Positions 19,091 through 27,721 of a DNA stretch of 64,000 nt are shown piece after piece. The position numbers and the translations under genes are program-made. Source of the DNA: Collinsella sp. An268 (GTDB taxonomy: Bacteria > Actinomycetota > Coriobacteriia > Coriobacteriales > Coriobacteriaceae); NCBI RefSeq assembly GCF_002159765.1, contig NZ_NFJH01000002.1:1-64000 (forward strand), written 5' to 3'. A model generated the notes under the pieces. The model was given only the letters and a program-made list of their open reading frames with translations. It ran no database searches and was not told the DNA's origin. How positions within the stretch are numbered: the first letter of the stretch is position 1; each line of letters starts with the position of its first letter.

Positions 19091-19221
19091 ATCTCACCTT
19101 TCTCTCGGAAGCGCCCGATATCCGGGCGCTAAACCCCTCAAGTCTTGCTTGAATCAAGCGATTTGCCATCAGCCGTTTGCGGGGAAAAATGGGTGAGGTG
19201 CGAGGCAGAAAACCGGCCGGA

Positions 19222-19395
19222 GATGCCGCGATAGCGGGTGCGGTTGCGGGTTTTGACGGCGTTTGATGCCGCGATGGTGCACTGGGGACGGGTCGGGGGC
19301 CCGTTTGCCGTCGGCGATGAGTGCTCTGCGGTGCGGAATTCTATTCGCGCTGGCGAACAGTTTGAGGGAGGCCACGTGTGCCCCGATGCCGCGAT
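19222..19395 (+). repeat. Three direct copies of GATGCCGCGAT
   Basis: The 11-mer occurs at 19222-19232, 19265-19275 and 19385-19395, spaced 43 and 120 bp. All copies have the same orientation and lie outside genes. Function unknown. Confidence 0.6.
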
Positions 19396-19401
19396 ATGCG
19401 C

Positions 19402-19434
19402 CCCCGGCGCGCCCCAATTCCGGGCGCGCCGGGG
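19402..19434. terminator. Probable terminator of the ABC transporter operon
   Basis: A perfect 13-bp GC stem (19402-19414 with 19422-19434) with a 7-base loop begins 22 bases after the end of the minus-strand ABC gene. No T tract follows on that strand. Confidence 0.6.
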
Positions 19435-19455
19435 TCCTTCCTGCGAGCCGCAGCG

Positions 19456-21231
19456 CTACAGCGTCCAGGTGGAGGACTCCGCCTGGAGGCGCACCATGCG
19501 TGCGAAGAGGCCTCCTTGCGCCAGCAGCTCGGCGGGCGCGCCCTGCTCGACGACGCGGCCCCCGTCGAGCACCACGATCTTGTCGGCCGCTTGCACGGTG
19601 CGCATGCGGTGGGCGATCACAATGACGGTCTTGCCGGCGAGCAGACGGGACAGCGCCCGCTGCACCTCCGTTTCATTCTCGACGTCAAGCGATGCGGTCG
19701 CCTCGTCGAGGAGCACGATCGGCGCGTTCTTGAGCAGGGCGCGCGCGATGCTGATGCGCTGGCGCTCGCCGCCGGAGAGCTTGGATCCGTTCTCGCCGAT
19801 GAGGGTGTCGTAGCCCTGGGGCAGGCGGCTCACGAACTCGTCGCAGTTCGCCGCCCGGGCCGCGGCGAGTACCTCCTCGTCGGTCGCATCGCGTCGACCA
19901 AGGCGGATATTGCCCATCACGGTGTCGTCGAAGAGCGTCACGTCTTGGAACACGACCGAGAAATCCCCGAGCAGCACCTCGGGGTCCACCGTCGAGACGT
20001 CGACGCCGCCCACCGTCACGGTGCCGGAGCTTGCATCCCAGAGCCGGCAGCTGAGCCTCGCGCAGGTCGACTTGCCGGAGCCCGACGGCCCCACGAGTGC
20101 GGTAACCTCGCCCTCGCGCGCGATGAAGGAGACGTCCTCGAGCACCTTCTCGCCGCCGCGTTCATAGGAAAAGCCCACGTGCTCGAACACCACGTCGTGA
20201 CCGACGGGGTCGTACGCCGCGCCACCCACCGCCAGGGGCTCATCGAAGAAGCTCTTCATGCGCGCTGCCGCGGTGCGTGCCGAGAAGAGCTCGGCGATGA
20301 GCATGAGCGCCTGGTCGAAGGGCGCGTAGATGCGACTCACCACCAGAAGGAAGCAAAAGAGGGTGAGAAAGTCACATGTGCCCTCGAGCACCAGCCCGGC
20401 GCCCGTGAGCAGCGTGGTGGCAAAGCCCAGGCGCAGCACGATCTGCGCGCCGTTGACGGCGAGGCCGCAGGCGAGCTCGCCGCGGATGGCGGTGCGCTCC
20501 GCCGTGTCGACGCTCTCGTAGATGTGCTCGAGATAGCGCTCCTCCTGATTGGTGGCGCGCACCTCGCGTACGCACTCGAGCGCCTCCTGGATGAACTCTG
20601 AGGTGCGAAGTCCGGCCATGCGCGTCTTGTGCATGAGCGGCTGGAGGCGGGAGCGCACCCCGAAGAGCATGAGCAGCGCCACCGGCCCCGACCACATGGA
20701 TGCGACCGCGAGCCGCCAGTCGAAGGCAAGCAGGCACGCGAAGGCGATGGCCATGGTGGCGTAGGCGCCGTAGAGTTCGGGCAGCACGTGGCTGTAGGCG
20801 TGTTCGGTGGTCTTGACGTCACCCATGAGCGTTTCGGTAAGGTCGGCGAGATCGCGCCGCCCAAAGAACGAGAGCGGGAGCTTGCGCAGGCGCTCGGCCA
20901 GCGCGATGCGCTGCCTTCCGCTCTCTTTGTAGATGACGCCGTACTGGTAGTAGTAGGCCAGCCGTTCGCACGCAAAGAGGACGGCAAGGTAGACCGCGAT
21001 TGCGGCCGCCCAGCCCGCAGGGTGGACCGCAAGCGGGTCGAAGCGGAGCTCGCCCCAGGGGCCCAGCTCCGCCGTCCCACCGGTGAGCCGCGCCGCGATC
21101 GCGCTCATGATGACGTAGGTGAACCCCACGCTCGCAAAGACCACGAGGTTGGAGACGGTGGTCCAGATCGCCCCCAAGCGCACGTTTCTCACGCCCTCGT
21201 CGGTGAGGGCGTACTTCTCCTTGATCGACAT
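19456..21231 (-). CDS. Exporter-fold ABC transporter, second half of pair (YbtPQ/IrtAB-like)
   Basis: 591 residues: six-helix membrane domain (about 1-320) fused to an ATPase domain with Walker [10 protein letters not shown], signature KLSGGERQR and Walker [13 protein letters not shown]. The start at 21231 gives MSIKEKY and overlaps the stop of the upstream gene (TGATG), so the pair is translationally coupled and should form a heterodimer. Two such half transporters next to an AraC regulator is the arrangement of YbtP/YbtQ and IrtA/IrtB, exporter-fold proteins that import iron-siderophores. Here that role is inference, supported by an operator shared with the flavodoxin/ferrochelatase operon. 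A drug or peptide exporter is the alternative. Confidence 0.85.
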   Translation of the reverse strand: MSIKEKYALTDEGVRNVRLGAIWTTVSNLVVFASVGFTYVIMSAIAARLTGGTAELGPWGELRFDPLAVHPAGWAAAIAVYLAVLFACERLAYYYQYGVIYKESGRQRIALAERLRKLPLSFFGRRDLADLTETLMGDVKTTEHAYSHVLPELYGAYATMAIAFACLLAFDWRLAVASMWSGPVALLMLFGVRSRLQPLMHKTRMAGLRTSEFIQEALECVREVRATNQEERYLEHIYESVDTAERTAIRGELACGLAVNGAQIVLRLGFATTLLTGAGLVLEGTCDFLTLFCFLLVVSRIYAPFDQALMLIAELFSARTAAARMKSFFDEPLAVGGAAYDPVGHDVVFEHVGFSYERGGEKVLEDVSFIAREGEVTALVGPSGSGKSTCARLSCRLWDASSGTVTVGGVDVSTVDPEVLLGDFSVVFQDVTLFDDTVMGNIRLGRRDATDEEVLAAARAANCDEFVSRLPQGYDTLIGENGSKLSGGERQRISIARALLKNAPIVLLDEATASLDVENETEVQRALSRLLAGKTVIVIAHRMRTVQAADKIVVLDGGRVVEQGAPAELLAQGGLFARMVRLQAESSTWTL

Positions 21232-23063
21232 CAGCGCCCGCTCCCTTCGGTGCTCTTGATCTTCCAACTTACGGCCTGCTCGTAATCGGCCCACATGCGG
21301 GCGTAGAGGCCGCCTGCGGCCAGCAGTTCCTCGTGCGTGCCCTGCTCGACCGCGCGCCCGCGGTCGAGGACGATGATCCGGTCGGCGCGGCGGACGGTCG
21401 AGAGCCGGTGGGCGACCATGAGCACGGTGCGCGACGTACCGTCCCTCCCGCGCGCGAGACGGCCGAAGGCCGCTTGGATTTTTGCCTCGTTCTCGGGGTC
21501 GGCGAACGCCGTGGCCTCGTCGAGGACCACGATGGGCGCGTCCTTCAAGATGGCGCGGGCCAACATGAGCCGCTGCGCCTCGCCTCCGGAGAGGTGCGCG
21601 CCCGCCGCGCCGTACACGGTGTCCACGCCGTCGGGCAGCTTCTCGATGATGTCCTGGCACTGCGCCGCCTCGAGTGCCGCCATCACCTCAGCGCGCGTCG
21701 CCTCCGGACGCGCCGCGCGCACGTTTTCGAGTATCGATTGCGAGAAGAGCCGGTTCGTCTGGAAGACGAAGGCCACGCGGTCCATGAGGTCGGCGGGATC
21801 CATGTCGCGGACGTCCACGCCGCCCACGAGGACGCGCCCCGCGCTCACGTCCCAAAACCGGGGCACGAGGCTCGCCGCCGTGGTCTTGCCGCCGCCGGAG
21901 GGTCCGATGAGCGCCACCGTGGAGCCGGCGGGAATCTCGAAGCTCACCTGGTCGAGCGCGGGCTCGTCGGCACCTGTGTAGGTGAAGCTCACGTTCTCGA
22001 AGCGGATGGCGTTGTCCCGTGGGACCCGCGGCGTCGCGGGCGCCTCGATCACCGGCGCGGCGAGCACCTCCTCCACGCGCGCTATGGCGTCGGCTGCCGA
22101 CTGGAACGCCTCGGACATGAACATCACACGGGTCATGGCCGTGGGGATCACCGCCGAGAAGATCGCGTAGAAGGCGAAGTTCGCGGCGAAGCGCGCAAGG
22201 TCATGCTCCCCCGGTGCGAACAGCACCGCCACCGGCACGAGAAATGCCGCCGCCGCGCTGATGACGGTGAGCGAGAGCGACTGAGGGGTCTGACACCACT
22301 TCACGGCGTAGTCCTGTGCGAGTCGCGTGAACTCCTCGATGGCGTCGTGGAACGCGCGGAACGAGTAGACCGTCTGCTGGAACACCTTGACGACGGGGAT
22401 GCCGCGCACGTACTCGGTCCCGGTCTTGTTCATCTTCACGAGCGAGCCCATGTAGCGCGTCATGAAGTCCATGCCGCGCCCTCCCATCATGTAGAACATG
22501 CATGCAAGGGAGATGACGACGGGGATGAGGCACGCCGTGCCCAGCCGCCAATCGAAGAGGAAGAAGAGTGCGAGCATCCCGACGATCATCGCTACCGAGC
22601 CGGCCGTGTCGGGCAGTTTGTGGGCGAGCAGCCCCTCGGTTTCGAGGGCGCAGCCGTCCACCACCCGCCGGAGCGCACCCGAGGCGTGCGTGTCGAAGTA
22701 GCCAAGACTCGTGTGCATCAGATGCTCGACCGCACGCTTGCGCATGGCGGATGCGCAGCGGAAAGCTGCCAAGTGCGTGCACATGAGGCCGGCGAAGTAG
22801 AGCGCGATCGACCCCACGGCGAGGCCGAGAGCCCACCATCCGTACGAACCCACCGCGGTCGCCTCGCCCCATCGGGGTGCGACGGCGATCAGGTCTCGGG
22901 CGACGAACCAGATGCAGATATACGGCCCAAAGCCGACGAGCATCGAGGCGGCGGAAAGGGCGCAGCCCAGATACGTGAGGCGGCGCCTGGTGCCGGCGAA
23001 CGCGAGCAGGCGGGCGATGGGGTGCGGTGCGCGGACGGAGCCGTCCCCGGAATCGGTTTCCAT
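21231..23063 (-). CDS. Exporter-fold ABC transporter, first half of pair (YbtPQ/IrtAB-like)
   Basis: 610 residues with an N-terminal six-helix membrane domain and C-terminal ATPase: Walker A GPSGGGKTT, signature HLSGGEAQR, Walker B IVVLDEATAFAD. The residue after the Walker B glutamate region (AFAD rather than ASLD) is seen in the YbtP-type group. RBS AGGAGG stands just before the ATG at 23063. The promoter has TATGAT (-10, minus strand) with a 16-bp palindrome right upstream of it. Its partner follows with a 1-base overlap. No siderophore synthesis or binding-protein gene is nearby. Confidence 0.85.
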   Translation of the reverse strand: METDSGDGSVRAPHPIARLLAFAGTRRRLTYLGCALSAASMLVGFGPYICIWFVARDLIAVAPRWGEATAVGSYGWWALGLAVGSIALYFAGLMCTHLAAFRCASAMRKRAVEHLMHTSLGYFDTHASGALRRVVDGCALETEGLLAHKLPDTAGSVAMIVGMLALFFLFDWRLGTACLIPVVISLACMFYMMGGRGMDFMTRYMGSLVKMNKTGTEYVRGIPVVKVFQQTVYSFRAFHDAIEEFTRLAQDYAVKWCQTPQSLSLTVISAAAAFLVPVAVLFAPGEHDLARFAANFAFYAIFSAVIPTAMTRVMFMSEAFQSAADAIARVEEVLAAPVIEAPATPRVPRDNAIRFENVSFTYTGADEPALDQVSFEIPAGSTVALIGPSGGGKTTAASLVPRFWDVSAGRVLVGGVDVRDMDPADLMDRVAFVFQTNRLFSQSILENVRAARPEATRAEVMAALEAAQCQDIIEKLPDGVDTVYGAAGAHLSGGEAQRLMLARAILKDAPIVVLDEATAFADPENEAKIQAAFGRLARGRDGTSRTVLMVAHRLSTVRRADRIIVLDRGRAVEQGTHEELLAAGGLYARMWADYEQAVSWKIKSTEGSGR

Positions 23064-23103
23064 GAGAACCTCCTAACACTTGTTCCGGTACGCCGGCTAC
23101 CGT

Positions 23104-23127
23104 ATCATACGAGTAATCCAAGGCTAA
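23104..23127 (-). promoter_or_regulatory. ABC operon promoter -10 with metalloregulator-like operator
   Basis: On the minus strand TATGAT (23109 to 23104) is a good -10 box. Two bases upstream lies GTAATCCAAGGCTAAC (23112-23127, plus strand), which matches the operator before DUF3793-flavodoxin-hemH at 14 of 16 positions. A repressor bound here would block RNA polymerase for the ABC genes and, since the site lies 5 bases before the AraC gene's ribosome site, probably for the regulator too. Confidence 0.55.
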
Positions 23128-23142
23128 CTATTGGAGGGGAGT

Positions 23143-24132
23143 TTGGGACGAATTCGAAACGCTGCCGCGCACGATCCGCTGAGCGACCTGTACCTGCCCC
23201 AGATCGAGCAGTTCCGCATTCCTCTCGTCGAGCGAGGCGCCGCGCTGACGGGCTCCGCATCGCACGAAGACGCCGACGCCCGGGTGGTCGTGTACCGCAT
23301 GGACGCCTTCGGGGTGGTGACCTCGCACCGTATCCGCGTCAAGCGCGCCATGCCGTTTGTGGAGCGCGGCGTCCCGGGCCTGTGCGTGACCACGCTCTCG
23401 GCAGACAGCCTTGCGCTCTGCCCCGTGGCGCGGTCCGGACGCCCCCGAGCGGCGGGCAACGTGGCCGTGTTCGGGCAGGAACGGTATGAGCGGAGCTGCC
23501 CGTTGCGTGCGGGAAGCGTGCAGGATGCCGTGTCGGTCACCCTGCTGCCGGATTGGTTTCGCCGATGGGAGGGCCCCTCGGAGGCGGCGGCGCTCAGGCT
23601 GATAGAGACCGCCGCCGAAACCTGCGTCAACGGGCCGGAGCGCTCGCTCGATGCCCTGTTGCGCTCGGTGACGCCGCTCTTTGGCGGCGCGCTCGCCGAC
23701 GAGCGCAGGCTATTCCGGTGTGTGGAGAAGGTGGCGGCGCTCACGGTCGCCTGGTATGTGGAGCGCGAGCGCGCTGAGGCGGCTTGCGGCACACTCGGCC
23801 AGGCGCGGCTGGTCCGTGCGGCGCGCCATCTGGTGCTGCAGCATCTGCAAGAGGACCTCTCGCTCGCGCGTATCGCCCACGACCTCTTGGTAAGCCGGAC
23901 CCGGCTTTGCGAGGCGTTTCGTCGCGAGACGGGGGAGGGGCTGGGGTCCTACGTGAAGCGGGCGCGCATGGAGCGGGCGGAGGCGTTGCTCGCGGTGGGG
24001 GCCGTGCCCGTTGCCGAGGTGGCTCGCGCGGTCGGGTACGGCCGCACCGCAAGCTTCACCGTGGCCTTCGAGCGCGCCCACGGCTGCTCTCCGAGTGCGT
24101 GGCGGCGCTCTTCACGTGTCGTACGGCCGTAG
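23143..24132 (+). CDS. AraC-family transcriptional regulator
   Basis: 329 residues. The C-terminal ~100 residues hold two helix-turn-helix units: LSLARIAHDLLVSRTRLCEAFRRETGEG and PVAEVARAVGYGRTASFTVAFERAHGCSP. The N-terminal 200 residues are a sensor domain I cannot identify. The start is TTG at 23143 with GGAGGGGA upstream. It is divergent from the ABC transporter pair, the layout of YbtA/PchR-type regulators that activate siderophore uptake when the ligand is present. Its target and ligand are not visible in the sequence. Confidence 0.88.
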   Translation: MGRIRNAAAHDPLSDLYLPQIEQFRIPLVERGAALTGSASHEDADARVVVYRMDAFGVVTSHRIRVKRAMPFVERGVPGLCVTTLSADSLALCPVARSGRPRAAGNVAVFGQERYERSCPLRAGSVQDAVSVTLLPDWFRRWEGPSEAAALRLIETAAETCVNGPERSLDALLRSVTPLFGGALADERRLFRCVEKVAALTVAWYVERERAEAACGTLGQARLVRAARHLVLQHLQEDLSLARIAHDLLVSRTRLCEAFRRETGEGLGSYVKRARMERAEALLAVGAVPVAEVARAVGYGRTASFTVAFERAHGCSPSAWRRSSRVVRP

Positions 24133-24152
24133 CGCGCCCGATCGGCACCATA

Positions 24153-24188
24153 AAGCGGCCCCGACCGCAGGTGCGATCGGGGCCGCTT
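24153..24188. terminator. Hairpin terminator between AraC regulator and aquaporin genes
   Basis: A 12-bp stem (24153-24164 with 24177-24188) closes a 12-base loop between two convergent genes; TTGT follows on the plus strand and TTAT on the minus strand. Likely two-way terminator. Confidence 0.75.
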
Positions 24189-24240
24189 GTCGGCGCTGCG
24201 CGGTGCGAGACGGTTGTCCGCGCGATGCTGTTCGGTGCGG

Positions 24241-24948
24241 TTAGGCGGTCTTCTTCTTGAAGAAGGAGAAGATGCCGGCGGCCAGGGCTGCGCCCGCGAG
24301 CGGGACGGCGATGAAGACCCAGACCTGGCCCATGGCGGCGGCGTCACCGCAGAGGGCCATCACGAGCGCGGGGCCGAAGCTGCGCGCGGGGTTGACGGAG
24401 GTGCCGGTCAGCGGGATGCCCATGATATGCACGAAGGCGAGGGTGAGGCCGATGATGATGCCGGCGTAGGGCGCGGTCTTCTCGTTGGCGGTGGATCCGA
24501 GCACCGAGAGGACGAAGACGCAGGTGAGGATGACCTCCACGATCACGGCGCCCACGGCGGTGAGGCCGGTGGAGGAGAGCTCGCCGTAGCCGTTGCACCC
24601 GAGGCCCGTGGCGAGCACGCCGCCGAGGTCGGCGAGGTCGATAACGAGGGCGAGCGCCGCCGCGGCGACGATGGCGCCTGCGAACTGCGCGAACCAGTAG
24701 CCGATGAACTCCTTCTGGCTCAGGCGCTTATCGAGAAGAAGGCCGAGCGACACGGCGGGGTTGATGTGGCAGCCCGAGACGTCACCGATGACGAAGGCCA
24801 TGGCGATAATCGATAGGCCGAAGGCGAAGGCGATGCCGAGGTTGCCGAGCGCCGCCCCGGCGACGGCGGCGCTGCCGCAGCCGAAGAACGTGAGGGTGAA
24901 GGTGCCGAGCGCCTCGGCTGCGTACTTCTTGAGAGAGCTTGCTTCCAT
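24241..24948 (-). CDS. Aquaporin (AqpZ-like)
   Basis: Six-helix channel of the MIP family for water (or small solutes). The two pore motifs are CHINPAVS and TSVNPARSFGPA; the arginine after the second NPA and the residues around it fit a water-selective AqpZ-like pore rather than a glycerol facilitator (no GLPxD-type NPARD). 235 residues, ending FFKKKTA. The start at 24948 was chosen because GAAAGGA stands five bases upstream; two earlier ATG codons overlap that site. The alkyl-base glycosylase fusion gene lies 139 bp upstream on the same strand. Confidence 0.92.
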   Translation of the reverse strand: MEASSLKKYAAEALGTFTLTFFGCGSAAVAGAALGNLGIAFAFGLSIIAMAFVIGDVSGCHINPAVSLGLLLDKRLSQKEFIGYWFAQFAGAIVAAAALALVIDLADLGGVLATGLGCNGYGELSSTGLTAVGAVIVEVILTCVFVLSVLGSTANEKTAPYAGIIIGLTLAFVHIMGIPLTGTSVNPARSFGPALVMALCGDAAAMGQVWVFIAVPLAGAALAAGIFSFFKKKTA

Positions 24949-25087
24949 GTACATCCTTTCGTAGGCAAACCCAGCGGCAGGCGCATGTGCGCCGCCGCAC
25001 ACAGGGTTGCTATCGTACGTAAGGACGCGGGCGATGTCATCGCTTTCGCCCGGCTCTCAATGAACCGTTGAGGCCTCTGCTCGAGGG

Positions 25088-26386
25088 CTACGAGGCTTCT
25101 TTGCGCCCCTCGAGCGCAAGCAGCGCCCGCTTGCGCTCGAGTCCGCCCGCGTAGCCGGTGACGGCGCCGTTTGCGCCGAGCACCCGGTGGCAGGGGACGA
25201 TGATGCTGAGCGGGTTGCGCCCCACCGCCCCGCCGACGGCGCGCGCCGAGGTGCGCGTGCCGAAGCGCTCCTCGAGCTCATGGGCGAGCGCTCCGTAGGT
25301 GGTCGTTCCCCCGTAGGGGATGGCACGCAGGAGCTCCCACACGCGCTGCTGAAACGGGCTTCCCAGAAGGTGGAGCGGCGGCAAGGGCGGCAGCGCCTCC
25401 GGTGACGTGCCGGCAAAGTAGGCGTCGAGCCAGGCGCGCGCCGCTTCGAGCGCGCTGCGGGCCGCGTCCACCGTGCCGTTTCCCGTTGTCGGGGCGGCCT
25501 CGGTGCGCTCGGTGTCGCCGAGTGCGCGCCGCGTCGACCCGAACTCGCCGAAGTGCGCCTGCCCCTCAAACCATGCGCCGGCAAGGCCCTGCTCGTCGGC
25601 GGCGAGCACGAGGGGGCCCAAGGGGGATGGGTAGGTTGCGGTAATCACGGGTCTCTCATCTGTCTTCTTCTGGGCCTTCGGGCTCGTCTCGGTGCGCGCG
25701 CCGGCTTTGCCGGGGGCGCCGGCGCCGCGCGCGGAGGGGCGCTTCTTTGGGCTTGCCGGCGCTCGGTCGATGAGGTCGGGCAGCGCGCCGCCCGCGATGG
25801 CCCACAGGTAGAGGCTCGCCGTGCTGCCAAAGGGGGAGTAACGGCGCCGGTACCGGGCGAAGAGCCGGGGCGTGATGCGGCGGTGGTGGTAGAGCATGCG
25901 GAGGCCCCGCTGGATGGCGAGGTCGTCGTAGGAGAGGACATCCGGCCGCTCCAGGCAGAAGAGCAAGATCATCTCCGCGGTCCAGCGGCCGACGCCGCGG
26001 ATGGTCATCAGCTGGGCGATGGCCTCGTCGTCGGGCATCTGGCGCACCGCCTCGAGGTCGAGGGCGCCCGTCGCCGCGCGCTCCGCGACATCGACGAGAT
26101 GGTCCGCCTTGCGATACGTCATGCCGAGCTCCTGGAGCGCGTCGCGCCCGGCGCCGCGGACCGTCTCGGGCGTGACCTCGCCCAGGCGCTCCCGCATGCG
26201 CGCCCAGATGGTCGCCTGCGCTTTGGTGGAGATCTGCTGGCCGATGATATGGTGCACAACCGACGAGAAGAGGTCGGGGTCGACGGTGCGCCGCACGGGG
26301 CCGATGCGGTCGATGGCGTCGGCGAGGCGCGCGTCGCGCGAGCGCAGGTGGGCGAGCTCGCGTTCGCCATAGGTGAAGTACGCCAC
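25088..26386 (-). CDS. Fused AlkA-like DNA glycosylase and methylguanine-DNA methyltransferase
   Basis: A two-domain DNA alkylation repair protein of 432 residues. Residues about 1-210 form an HhH-GPD glycosylase of the 3-methyladenine DNA glycosylase II type: VVHHIIGQQIS, the helix-hairpin-helix IRGVGRWTAEM (129-139) and the catalytic aspartate region SYDDLA (152-157). A charged linker (about 210-246) leads to a methyltransferase domain (247-432) with IPYGGTTTYG and the acceptor cysteine in VPCHRV (Cys399). Start GTG at 26386: GAGGAG precedes it, and the next ATG upstream (26437) overlaps a -10-like TATGAT (26438 to 26433). Ada-type fusions are known, but glycosylase followed by methyltransferase in one chain is unusual. 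Confidence 0.9.
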   Translation of the reverse strand: MAYFTYGERELAHLRSRDARLADAIDRIGPVRRTVDPDLFSSVVHHIIGQQISTKAQATIWARMRERLGEVTPETVRGAGRDALQELGMTYRKADHLVDVAERAATGALDLEAVRQMPDDEAIAQLMTIRGVGRWTAEMILLFCLERPDVLSYDDLAIQRGLRMLYHHRRITPRLFARYRRRYSPFGSTASLYLWAIAGGALPDLIDRAPASPKKRPSARGAGAPGKAGARTETSPKAQKKTDERPVITATYPSPLGPLVLAADEQGLAGAWFEGQAHFGEFGSTRRALGDTERTEAAPTTGNGTVDAARSALEAARAWLDAYFAGTSPEALPPLPPLHLLGSPFQQRVWELLRAIPYGGTTTYGALAHELEERFGTRTSARAVGGAVGRNPLSIIVPCHRVLGANGAVTGYAGGLERKRALLALEGRKEAS

Positions 26387-26518
26387 GGTCTGCTCCTCAC
26401 AAGCGGGTGCCCATGGTTGAGATGGCGTCTTCATCATAATCGTTTGCCGGGGCGCCCCGTGCGCCGGCGGCCCTAACCGAGCGCGCCGATCACGGCCGCG
26501 GCGTCGCCGTCAAGGAGG

Positions 26519-26737
26519 ATCGGGGAGCTGCAGCGAAGCGTCGGCCATGTGTCGCAGAAGGTGCTCACGAGCCAGCTGCGCGCCATGGAGGCGGACGGTC
26601 TCGTGCACCGCGAGGTGTTTGCCGAGGTGCCGCCGCGCGTCGAGTACTCGCTCACGCCCCTGGGGCGGAGCCTCGAGCCCGTTATCGAGGCCCTCAGGGT
26701 GTGGGGCGAGGGCTTCAAGGCCCGCATGGGCGCGTGA
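26519..26737 (+). pseudogene. HxlR-family regulator remnant (5' half missing)
   Basis: The frame reads GELQRS, VSQKVLTSQLRAMEADGLV and a PPRVEYSLTPLGRSL wing, the second half of an HxlR winged-helix regulator ending at 26737. The first ~45 residues (usually GKWKxxIL and following) are not found in any frame upstream; the DNA before 26519 codes for unrelated low-complexity residues. A 62-residue product from GTG 26549 would lack part of the DNA-binding fold. It lies between two oppositely oriented genes and may be left from a rearrangement. Confidence 0.7.
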
Positions 26738-26773
26738 GGCCCCGGGGCAACGAGCATAGCCGGGGGTAACCGC

Positions 26774-27691
26774 ATGCACGATATCTGGAACCCGTGGCAC
26801 GGCTGCACCAAGGTGAGCGAGGGCTGCGACCGGTGCTACATGTACACGATGGACCGCGCCCGCGGTCTCGACGGCGCCCTCGTCCGCAGGAACGCGAGCA
26901 CGTTTCGCTATCTGCTTGCAAAAAACCGCGACGGCAGCTTCAAGGTGCGCGCGGGCGAGCTCATCCGCATCTGCATGACGTCGGACTTCTTTGTGGAGGA
27001 GGCCGACCCGTGGCGCGCCGAGGTGTGGGACATCATCCATGCGCGTCCTGACGTGCGGTTCTTCATCCTGACGAAGCGTCCGGAACGCATGGCGTCGTGT
27101 CTGCCCGCGGATTGGGGCGCGGGCTGGAAGAACGTGATGCTGAACGTCACGGCCGAGAACCAGCGCCGGGCCGAAGAGCGCATCCCCATCCTGCTCGCCA
27201 CGCCCGCTCGCCATCGCGGCATCATGTGCGCGCCGTTTCTGGGACCCGTCGACGCGGAGCCCTACCTGGCGACAGGTAAGATCGAACAGGTCATCTGCGG
27301 AGGGGAGAATTACGACGGCGCGCGGCCCTGCGACTTCGCATGGGTGCAGGCGCTCTCTCGGCAGTGCCGTGCGCACGATGTGACGTTCGCCTTCATCGAG
27401 ACGGGAAACGTGCTGGTAAAGGACGGGCGCACCTACCGGTTGCGCGGCAAGGCGCTGCAGGCGGAGCAGGCGTACAAGGCAGGTGTCGCGCACCGCGGGC
27501 GCCCCATCGTCTGGGAGCTCACCGATCCGTTGGGTATGCCCGTGCCGGAGGAGGAGCTCTACCGGCCGCGCTACCGGGCGCGCTGCCGCCTGTGCGGGAG
27601 CCGTCTCATCTGCAACGGCTGCGCCAACTGCGGGCAGTGCGGCGAGGCAGCCGTCCCCCTCATGACAGAGGAGGAGCTGGCGCAAGCGTAG
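26774..27691 (+). CDS. DUF5131 (phage Gp37/Gp68) family protein
   Basis: 305 residues. The N-terminus has WNPWHGCTKVSEGCDRCYM, a cysteine pattern (Cys11, Cys18, Cys21) conserved in the DUF5131/Gp37-Gp68 family, which is found in phages and bacteria and resembles a radical-SAM-like fold; no function is proven. Later segments ILTKRPERM and MLNVTAENQ are typical. A C-terminal tail (271-291) carries six more cysteines (271, 274, 280, 283, 286, 289), a likely zinc or cluster site. GGGGG precedes the ATG at 26774. The neighbours are not phage genes. Confidence 0.85.
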   Translation: MHDIWNPWHGCTKVSEGCDRCYMYTMDRARGLDGALVRRNASTFRYLLAKNRDGSFKVRAGELIRICMTSDFFVEEADPWRAEVWDIIHARPDVRFFILTKRPERMASCLPADWGAGWKNVMLNVTAENQRRAEERIPILLATPARHRGIMCAPFLGPVDAEPYLATGKIEQVICGGENYDGARPCDFAWVQALSRQCRAHDVTFAFIETGNVLVKDGRTYRLRGKALQAEQAYKAGVAHRGRPIVWELTDPLGMPVPEEELYRPRYRARCRLCGSRLICNGCANCGQCGEAAVPLMTEEELAQA

Positions 27692-27721
27692 CGGCCCCCG
27701 CCCTTCGCACGCGGTGAGGCG

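Larger units (their letters stand above)
19091..19455. other. 365-bp gene-free spacer with repeats and hairpins
   Basis: No coding region is supported here. It holds the leader of the surface protein gene (minus strand), with a hairpin (19109-19116 pairing with 19122-19129) and a palindrome GCTTGAATCAAGC (19147-19159) that may be an operator; three copies of GATGCCGCGAT; and a strong hairpin at the right end downstream of the ABC transporter operon. Confidence 0.7.

Noticed and set aside
21231-24132. Prophage or mobile element around the ABC/AraC region
   Set aside because: No integrase, transposase, terminal repeats or att-like duplication could be seen.
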